From NCBI RefSeq assembly GCF_050908995.1, contig NC_135133.1:1344001-1408000 (forward strand): a DNA stretch of 64,000 nt, written 5' to 3'. This document shows positions 57,134 through 64,000 of the stretch, in pieces. The translations under genes were made by a program, and so were the position numbers. Every line of letters begins with the position of its first letter. Position 1 is the first letter of the stretch. This stretch comes from Andrena cerasifolii. Taxonomy: Eukaryota > Arthropoda > Insecta > Hymenoptera > Andrenidae. The notes beneath the pieces are model-generated. The model saw only the letters and a list, made by a program, of their open reading frames with translations, ran no database searches and was not told the DNA's origin.

Positions 57134-58123
57134 TAAGGAACACTATTCAATTGATGATGGAATCGCGCAGATTTCTTTATATAGATCGAAAGTATATATC
57201 ACAAAGGTCACGAAAATGTAAATTAAAGATGCTCCCAACAGCTGGTCTGATCTTGAAAAATCGGCAAAGGTGGAACCGGGAAAAAAAGAAAAATGAGGGA
57301 AAGAGAATGACAAATCTGTGTGTTCAAATTTAAATATCTCTATTATATGAAAACTAGCTTTAATACTCGGCTTCGTCTGAAATTTAGATTCTGATTTTAT
57401 AAAAAAAAATTTTTTTTTAGTTTTCTTTTCAAGTAGTCAGATTCATCTGGATTAGTCAAGCATAATGAGCTGAGGCACATTTTGTGATCCCAGAGTTTAT
57501 CGGTCGAAAGTTTTTAGGCAACAGACAAACACACAAACATATTAGAAGCTTTCTGCTTTATATATTAAGATACATTATAGTAAATGAATGATAATTCATT
57601 AATGATAGATAATAATTCGAAAAAATTAATGATAATAAATGATAATACTAATGATGTCAGTGTCATGTTTAGACTGTCTCGTTGATCAAGGTATGAAAGA
57701 AACAGTGTTCGCTCGTTGCAGTCATTGTGAAATTTATTATTGCTTCAGTCACTTTTTTAAATCTTTTTGTCGACAAGATTATCATAAATGTAATGGTTAA
57801 TATTACCCTCTGTTGTGATTTCATTAGCATATCATTTATTATCATTAATTTTTTCTAATTACTATTTATCATTAATCTATTATCATTCATTTACTATAAT
57901 GTATATTCATATAATAGTGATAATTAAATTTGAACACACGGATTTGTCGTTCTCTTTCCCACATTTTTCTTCTTTCCCCGGTTCCACCTTTACCGATTTT
58001 TCAACGTCAGACCAGCTTTTGGGAGCATCTTTAGTTTACATTTTTATGACCCTTGTGACATATACTTTCAATCTATATAAAAAAATCTGCGCCATTCCAT
58101 CACCAATTGAATAGTGTTCCTTG
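57134..58123. mobile_element. CAAGGAACACTATTCAATTG element, copy 2, nested
   Basis: Ends TAAGGAACACTATTCAATTG and CAATTGGTGATGG inverse, finishing AATAGTGTTCCTTG, with TAA at 57131-57133 and 58124-58126. It is the reverse orientation of copy 1 (26912-27872) and carries the same Helitron-like insert at the same site. Confidence 0.8.
57354..57570 (-). mobile_element. Small Helitron-like insert, second copy
   Basis: Reverse complement of 27456-27652: CTAGCTTTAATACTCGGCTTCG at its 3' end and CTTTATATATTAAGA at its 5' end. A poly-T/A expansion near 57400 makes it slightly longer. Shared position in both host copies means it was present before the host element multiplied. Confidence 0.6.
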
Positions 58124-58477
58124 TAAGTCGACAATAGATTTTGGCTTTTACCTTCTTTTATTTTCAGTAAATTCTGCTAAGTTATAAAAGTATCGTCTTG
58201 ATCTAATTTCACACTGTAACTAGAATGCAGATTATACATTTGTGTGAACAGTTATACAAAAAATCAATAGATTATGACAAAGTAGACTAACAAACGAATT
58301 TTACAACCTCTCGCACATCCGTTAACACTATGTACTTTGTGGAGAGATTTTCAATCCTTCCTTTTTTGACCGTGTGGAGTAATCTGCCACACGTTTGTCG
58401 GTATAATATGCCACAAACTAATATTTTTATAACTCTTTCTGTTTAATGCCATCGAGTTGTTTTTTCGTATAAGAACC

Positions 58478-58591
58478 ATGCCTAAGAAGTATGTACGAAC
58501 TTCAAACCGTGCTGTTTGGTCAGACGAAAGTTTAAAGGAAGCCATTCGAATGGCGAAGGAGGCTCGAACTACAATATGGAACAAATTTTGA
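58478..58591 (+). pseudogene. N-terminal helix-turn-helix remnant of pogo-like transposase
   Basis: 37 codons, starting MPKKYVRTSNRAVWSDESLK and then EAIRMAKE. This is the typical opening of insect pogo-like transposases with a psq-type helix-turn-helix (basic start, an aromatic WS-[DE]-E-x-L, then an A-rich helix). The frame stops after NKF. The downstream sequence in another phase (TNFENVDIFYDNSTDAENVQ) looks like the acidic linker before the zinc finger, so the deletion removed the DDE domain and shifted the frame. Confidence 0.6.
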
Positions 58592-58623
58592 GAATGTAGA
58601 TATTTTTTATGACAATTCGACTG

Positions 58624-58761
58624 ATGCAGAAAATGTGCAACTACTGTGCAATATGTGAACTATATTATTACGATAAAAAAGGACCTAAATGTGACTGGGT
58701 AAAAACTACTTGTTGCAAAAAGTGGGTCCATGAAGACTGCGTAGAGATTGGGGCTGTTTAG
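58624..58761 (+). pseudogene. C-terminal zinc-finger remnant of pogo-like transposase
   Basis: A 45-codon frame with CAIC, CDWVKTTCCKKWVHEDC and stop soon after. This is the same CxxC ... C-x2-W-x-H-x2-C layout as the remnants in 18757-19053 and 55629-55922, but it ends before the last CxxC pair. It lies in the same element as the helix-turn-helix remnant, which is what ties the zinc finger to a pogo-like transposase. Confidence 0.55.
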
Positions 58762-59121
58762 TTTGTTAGAAATAGCTTTTTTCAAATATATTTTACGTTT
58801 CATTGAGTTCAATATTTGTTATTAGTTACTAATAGCTTGAATAGTTTAAAATATTGTTGATTCTGAAAAATTTGAGTGATTAGTTCGCACTTCATAGCTT
58901 TTGGCATATTTACCCACCACTTGGGTAATATGCCACTTTCGAGGACTTTTGTATTTGTACGTTTCTCATTGAACTATAAAAGTTACATATCTTTACTTAT
59001 TAGTCAATATACAGAATTAGTTACACTTTCATATGATTTTATCTGTTTCCCTGTATCTACTTATACTTGTGAGATATCGCGTTTCAAAGTTAACTGTGCC
59101 ATATTACCCCGAGTTACCCTA

Positions 59122-60476
59122 TGGCAGTATCTATTTGCGGGCATACACATTCTAACAGTGCAACTATAGCTACCGTACACAGTGTGATGCCTCACATCGC
59201 TGCTAGGAAAATAGAATATGAATTGTACCAACATTTCAGGGCAATTGATGTGATTACTTATGAGATTGTAAACAAAAAGCAATCTGCCATATTTCTTCGC
59301 CTTTCTAGCTCATTAACCTATACTCGGATAGCCATTATTGAAGAAAAATATTAATGTTCCAGTTGCCCAGCCGTTCCATTTTACCCTACTACATCCACTT
59401 TCCAAAACCTCTAAAAAATTTGAAGCGTATCTCTGAATTCTTGAGACCTCCCATTTCTGCTACAAACTAATATATCTAAAGTAATATATCAACTTCCCAC
59501 AGCATGCCCTCCACTCGCCATTCCCTTAATCCTCATCCCGACGATCTACGAACTACCTAACCCTATAAATTTTATCAAATTCTCATCAACGAGTTCCAAA
59601 ATCTCGCTCACAGACACCTGGAGAACTGTCGAATCGATAGCTGACACTACACCGCCCAAGTGCTTCAACTTTCTCGGAAACTTGCAATTACGTGACTCTA
59701 GGCAACACTCGAGCTTGTCATCCTTGCTGCTCCTTCCCGCTAAACGCCCCCCTAGTTCTCCCCTGTTTATGATAAAGCTGCACGATGGCAGCGACAAACT
59801 CGATTTCCACAGTTTTGAGCCGACATCGCCGTCGACCCTCGGCACGTCCCAGGATCTCTCGAGGCACGAGGGTTCGCGACGGAAGTCAGTCGATCTTAGA
59901 CGTCCTTGCCGGAGAGATTTATCTGTAATTTGTCGAGAAGAATAGCGCGATTCTCGATGAACACTTAGAGTCTGTTCACGAGAGACAAATTACAGCCGTG
60001 TCTTAACCTCGTCGAACGATTTGTCGCGACTCAATGCTAAATCCTTTCCACTCCATTGGGCGCCCGATCGAGAGAATCGAAGCGTTCCGCGAGGAAGGAT
60101 TGTATCGTATTCTGGACCTGATCACTGCGAAGCCTCTCCAACTGCTGAAGAATTTTTCATTTGGTTCCTATGTATCTAGATGCCTCCATCGTTTAATTGG
60201 GATATTTTTAGCTTGGGTATATGGGGCATTTAGTTTGATGGTTCACTGTTACGGGGAATGAAGAAATTCTCTAACTTTTGTGTTTTCTTTGCTTTTCTGG
60301 GTTAGGCTACGTTTATGTTGGAGCTGCGATAAACGACCACAGCGACGATAAGAGCGAAGCGTCGAAATACGTTATATTGTTTTATAATGAAAGTGTTTAT
60401 GTATATTGGAGCAGCGAGCAGAGCAACTCTTACTAGTGTCGCCTTCCGCCCCCCTGTTTAAGTCCAACCGTCTAGG
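59122..60476. other. No gene supported
   Basis: 59560-60060 is somewhat GC-richer with overlapping frames on both strands (59546-59845 minus, 59682-59945 plus), none recognised. It could hold an exon but there is no firm splice evidence. Confidence 0.4.
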
Positions 60477-60625
60477 ATCTTCACCAGGGCTTGAAACCGT
60501 ATCTATTATATAGATTTCGGTTCTTGAAAGAGTTATAAAGAACCTTTATTCGGAATAACCGTTATAAAGAACCTAAATATCAGACTATATAAGTATAAGT
60601 TACAGTTCTTATATAGCTCTATAAC

Positions 60626-61122
60626 TTTTATTTTTTAGGTTCTATAACTTTTATTTTTTAGGTTCTATGACTTTTATTTTTTAGGTTCTATGACTTTTAT
60701 TTTTTAGGTTCCATAAGTTTTATTTTTTAGGTTCTATGGCTTTTATTTTTTAGGTTCTATAACTTTTATTTTTTAGGTTCTATAAGTTTTATTATTTAGG
60801 TTCTATGGCTTTTATTTTTTAGGTTCAATAACTTTTATTTTTTAGGTTCTATAACTTTTATTTTTTATGTTCTATAAGTTTTATTTTTTAGGTTCTATAA
60901 CTTTTATTTTTTAGGTTCTATAACTTTTATTTTTTAGGTTCTATAACTTTTATTTTTTAGGTTCTATAACTTTTATTTTTTAGGTTCTATAACTTTTATT
61001 TTTTATGTTCTATAACTTTTATTTTTTAGGTTCTATAAGTTTTATTTTTTAGGTTCTACGACTTTTATTTTTTAGGTTCTATGACTTTTATTTTTTAGGT
61101 TCTATGACTTTTATTTTTTAGC
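60626..61122. repeat. 23-bp minisatellite, about 21 units
   Basis: Units begin GGTTCTATAAC (variants TATGAC, TATAAG, TATGGC) and end in TTTTATTTTTTA. About 21 near-identical copies in register, plus two units inverted at about 61990-62040 in the right arm of the same element. The unit is part of the element's own subterminal sequence, so the array is an internal expansion. Confidence 0.9.
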
Positions 61123-61129
61123 CTAAATA

Positions 61130-61263
61130 TAAATTTCCGACTAAATATAAATCATTTCTCAAAAATACATCACCTAAATTTCGAAACCGCATCATGATAC
61201 TGACATTTTGTAGACATCATCTGATTATTTCTATATATTACAATCTGTTCATGAAACTTCTAA
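61130..61263 (+). pseudogene. cox3: NUMT: 3' end of mitochondrial cox3
   Basis: Read with the invertebrate mitochondrial code (TGA = Trp, ATA = Met) the sequence gives LNMNHFSKMHH, FETASWYWHFVD and IIWLFLYITICSWNF with a TAA stop at 61261-61263. This is the conserved C-terminus of cytochrome oxidase subunit III. In the nuclear code it contains TGA stops, so it is a nuclear copy of mitochondrial DNA, not a gene. The left junction with the minisatellite is near 61123-61130. Confidence 0.85.
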
Positions 61264-61326
61264 TTACATATATATATAGTATAATAAATTACAGTTAACT
61301 TCCAATTAAAAGATTTTAATAAAATA
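61264..61326 (+). pseudogene. trnG: NUMT: mitochondrial tRNA-Gly
   Basis: Lies between cox3 and nad3 as in the ancestral insect mitochondrial order. TATATAGTATAATA resembles the D-arm region and AACTTCCAATT carries a TCC anticodon. AT-rich as expected for a mitochondrial tRNA. Exact ends are approximate. Confidence 0.7.
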
Positions 61327-61605
61327 TATACAATCATCTCCATAATAATTATTCTTATCGTATTCGCTATTATTCCCATATTAATAATTCTTCTAAACAT
61401 AATATTCACAAAAGTAATCAACAAAAACCGAAAAAAAATAACTCCATTTGAATGTGGATTCAATCCAATAACAAGACCACGATTACCATTCTCAATTCAA
61501 TTCTTCCTAATCACCCTAATATTCCTAATCATCGATATCGAAATTATCTTAATCATCCCAATTCTTCCACTAATTAAATATAAAATTATAATATCAACAA
61601 TTGTT
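61324..61605 (+). pseudogene. nad3: NUMT: mitochondrial nad3
   Basis: In the mitochondrial code the frame is open from about ATA 61324: MYTIISMMIILIVF, then NRKKMTPFECGFNP, FSIQFFLITLMFL and IIDIEIILIIPILPL. TPFECGF and DIEI are signature motifs of NADH dehydrogenase subunit 3. The last residues before the repeat at about 61603 may be truncated. The lack of stops or frameshifts suggests a fairly recent transfer. In the nuclear code, AGA and ATA would be read differently; no nuclear function is implied. Confidence 0.85.
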
Positions 61606-61905
61606 TAAAAATTATTATAAATAAGTAAGCAAATATATATTATGTACACATTTGTGCATACAGCCGAGTGTGTAAATATACACAACTATAGATTACTTTG
61701 TGTAACCAAATTGTTTAAAAATTATTATAAATGAGTAAGCAAATGTATATTATGTACACATTTGTACATATGTATACAAGTGATCCTTGCATACCGCCGA
61801 GTGTACACATATACATATGGACAAATGTATACATAATATATATTTGCTTACTTATTTATAATAATTTTTAAACAGTTTGGTTACACAGAGTAATCTATAG
61901 TTGTA
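61603..61905. repeat. Direct and inverted repeats with ATTATGTACACATTTGT motif
   Basis: TTGTTTAAAAATTATTATAA at 61602 recurs directly at 61709 and inverted at about 61850-61880. ATTATGTACACATTTGT and GCCGAGTGT also recur. A small foldback inside the hAT-like element, bordering the mitochondrial insert. Confidence 0.6.
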
Positions 61906-62268
61906 ATATGTTGTGATTTTATTTACTGTAAAACTCTGTACAATCGTTACAAGAATCGGTTCTATAACCGCTTTGTAACTTATATAGAACCTAAAAAATA
62001 AAAGTTATAGAACCTAAAAATAAAAGTTATAGAACTATATAGGAACCGTAACTTATACTTATGTAGTCTGATATTTAGGTTCTTTATAACGGTTATTCCG
62101 AATAAAGGTTCTTCATAACTCTTTCAGTCAGAACCTTTATATAACAGTTTGAAACAATCATTTTCGAAACCTATTCAAGCCCTGATCTTCACCCTAGATC
62201 AGCAGCCGACCACTTTCTCCTCTTAGACAATAGACAAAACCTTTTTTCCTACATTCCTTCAACAGCCC

Positions 62269-62978
62269 TTAAGGGGGGAGCCTGGTGTAGCGGATCGAAG
62301 AAATCGATTTTTTTTGTTGCATAAATCAACAGTTGAACATCACGACAATATGTTCCCAAAGCTGCAAAACGAAATTCGAAAAATTAAAGCGGATATAGCC
62401 GGTTTTGCTACGGATCGCCAGGCTACCACAAAACTTGAAATGTGGTTTTCTCGAAACGACTGTTTTATACTTTGCGGGCAATGTAACTCAAAAAATATTC
62501 AACCAATCGACTTGGCCTTGTGCACGGATATTTGTGAACATTTTCTTCATAGTACTAAGTTATTAGTATAATGATATTGTTTAAATAAATAACTTTTTTT
62601 TAGACATTTAAGGCAAAATTTCGTTGGAAACAGTGAACTTTTTATTCAAGAGGCCGCCATTTGTTCATTTTGCATCTTTTAAGTTTCAAATTTCTTCATT
62701 CTGTGCGTACACTCATAAACTAAAAGAAAATTGTTCGATTTTTGGTTTCAGATGAAACCAAAAGACGCTACGTTGCCCGCGGTGCAATAATTGCGTCGCC
62801 AACGGACTGGGCATAACTTTGTTATTTGCCGCTCTTTTTTAATAAAATTTTTTTGTTATATTAACCTGTTAATACAATATCCTGAAAGTTTCAGAAAGAT
62901 CTATCAAATACTTTCTTTAAAAAAAATTCCCAAAAAATGCCTCGATTTTCATTTAGTTACACCAGGCTCCCCCCTTAA
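62269..62978. mobile_element. TTAA MITE (GGAGCCTGGTGTA family), copy 4
   Basis: 702 bp between TTAA 62269-62272 and TTAA 62975-62978; ends GGGGGGAGCCTGGTGTA and TACACCAGGCTCCCCCC. Same orientation as copy 1. It lies only about 75 bp beyond the hAT-like element. Confidence 0.9.
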
Positions 62979-64000
62979 ATCAAGCCCTTACACCAAAACC
63001 TTTTTTTGTCTTCGCGTTTCTGCGAAGGATCCCATAAATCGGGCCCTTATGCCAAAAGCCACTTTTCCTGACTTTCCACCGAAAAGATGCACAAATTAGA
63101 TAAGATCCTGAAGAGGCCCAAGACCGATAGGAGAAAGTTCCCACCCCCTCTCAATCCTTCACCTACCCCTACGGAAAATCTCCTTTAAATAGGGACCCTT
63201 AGGAGACGAAAGGGCAGTCTCTGAGCAAAACTCTTAGCGTAAGGACCTGTTAATGTAGAAACAAGGATAACTGTATCGAGTAATAAACAAATTAAGTATT
63301 AACAACAAATAATAAATAAATAAACCTCACGGTTACGACACTAGATGACCAAGGTAAAAGGGTCGAGAAAGAAATATTTCTTTTTCTCCGCTATTATCGC
63401 CGATCTCATCGACATATAATGACCTTATTAACGATGGATATTCAGTAAGTGCTTACATAAGTAAGTTTCAAATAAATCCCGTACGTTTTGGGCAGCACGA
63501 GCTGGCCTACCAAAATCAGGCCTCACATTTAATTCTCTTGAAATTTCTCGTAAATCTACTGGTGATGCTGAATACCTTCCATATCAATAATTATTGTTAT
63601 ACAAGACACAAATAGCTTTAACAATATCATCCGCTACATTATACATTTACACTGCAAGGTTTCAGTATTGCACCAGGTTTTTTTTTTTTTAGTAAAAAAC
63701 AGTTTTTTTTAAATCTCATCCGATGTCTTGGACAAAATGTATAATCAAAAGTTTCTATTTTCATTCCTATATATTCAAAACAATTTTAAGAATATTTCCT
63801 TAGGTCATTATACAAATGATGAAACTCTCCAAATTCATATCTATTAGTATAATTCTTCTTCTGAATCACTCATATCTAAATGGTTCATCTTCGCGAAACC
63901 TTAAACGACTGAAACAGTACTATTATGACAGCTCCACTATAAACACATCAAAGTAAGATATTTTCCTTCAGCTTTTATCCTCGCTCTGATCGACGCTCTT
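62979..64000. other. No recognised gene
   Basis: Unique sequence to the window edge, AT-rich from 63240. No supported coding frames or element ends. Confidence 0.4.

Larger units (their letters stand above)
57015..59119 (+). mobile_element. Pogo-like TA element with GGGTAATATGCCAC repeats
   Basis: Exact ends GGGTAACTCGGGGTAATATG and CATATTACCCCGAGTTACCC, flanked by TA (57013-57014 and 59120-59121). The word GGTAATATGCCAC recurs near both ends and internally (57045, 58400, 58925). It carries an N-terminal helix-turn-helix remnant (58478-58591) and a zinc-finger remnant (58624-58761) with the DDE region deleted between them. A TAA-flanked element (57134-58123) is inserted. Confidence 0.8.
60485..62184. 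mobile_element. hAT-like non-autonomous element with minisatellite and mitochondrial insert
   Basis: Ends CAGGGCTTGAA and TTCAAGCCCTG with a perfect 8-bp duplication ATCTTCAC at 60477-60484 and 62185-62192. Inverted subterminal arms include GAACCTTTATTCGGAATAACC (left) and its inverse GGTTATTCCGAATAAAGGTTC (right). CAG...CTG ends with an 8-bp duplication are hAT traits. The interior holds a 23-bp minisatellite, a mitochondrial segment and a set of ATGTACACA repeats. No transposase. Confidence 0.8.

Noticed and set aside
60626..61122. CRISPR array
   Set aside because: Head-to-tail 23-bp units without spacers; it is a minisatellite.
61260..61463. Minus-strand frame over the mitochondrial insert
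   Set aside because: It is the antisense of the nad3 copy; the plus strand in mitochondrial code gives the real identity.

Overview
The window is nuclear DNA from an insect, most likely a hymenopteran and perhaps an ant. The evidence is AT-rich sequence with short GC-rich islands, one intron-bounded exon of an insect D2-like dopamine receptor, a nuclear copy of insect mitochondrial DNA read with TGA as Trp, and a dense load of cut-and-paste DNA transposons. The host group is inferred; no species-specific marker was recognised. There are no operons, bacterial genes, rRNA genes or CRISPR arrays. Almost all short open frames are chance frames in AT-rich DNA or inside repeats.

The only confident host gene is a 5' coding exon of the D2-like dopamine receptor (Dop2R type) on the plus strand at 47746-48157. 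It runs from the start codon through TM1 and TM2 and ends at a phase-1 GT donor. The rest of the gene lies downstream, outside what can be recognised here. A CpG-rich stretch at about 21650-22375 is a candidate promoter or 5' UTR exon, possibly of the same gene, which would make much of the window its first intron. A second GC-rich stretch near 39850-40180 (minus strand) is a weak exon candidate.

The remainder is a mosaic of non-autonomous DNA transposons whose ends can be fixed by terminal inverted repeats (TIRs) and target-site duplications (TSDs). (1) Three copies of a roughly 1.05 kb TA-flanked element with CAGCACAC ends, palindromic GCAAC/GTTGC arrays at both ends and a tRNA-like pol III module in the middle (2677-3695, 4264-6526, 52647-53733). 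(2) TTAA-flanked elements starting GGGG: four copies of a roughly 700 bp MITE and several long palindromes. (3) TAA- or TCA-flanked CAAGG elements (Harbinger-like), two of which carry a small Helitron. (4) Five pogo-like TA-flanked elements with different but similarly patterned ends; three retain pieces of a transposase, namely a C-terminal CxxC zinc finger and in one case the N-terminal helix-turn-helix. (5) A Transib group with CACAGTG ends and CGNCG 5-bp TSDs: one element encoding the C-terminal part of a RAG1-related transposase (42290-44322) and two adjacent non-coding elements that share one TSD (34227-34909 and 34915-35953). (6) A broken Tc1-like transposon (24940-28305) holding nested insertions up to four layers deep. 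(7) A hAT-like element (60485-62184, perfect 8-bp TSD) that contains a 23-bp minisatellite and a mitochondrial cox3-trnG-nad3 insertion.

In several places the host reading frame is restored when the insertion and one TSD are ignored, so element boundaries and insertion order can be read directly. Many elements are near-perfect inverted repeats of 0.5-1.2 kb. If the region is transcribed as a receptor intron, the RNA would be rich in long hairpins.
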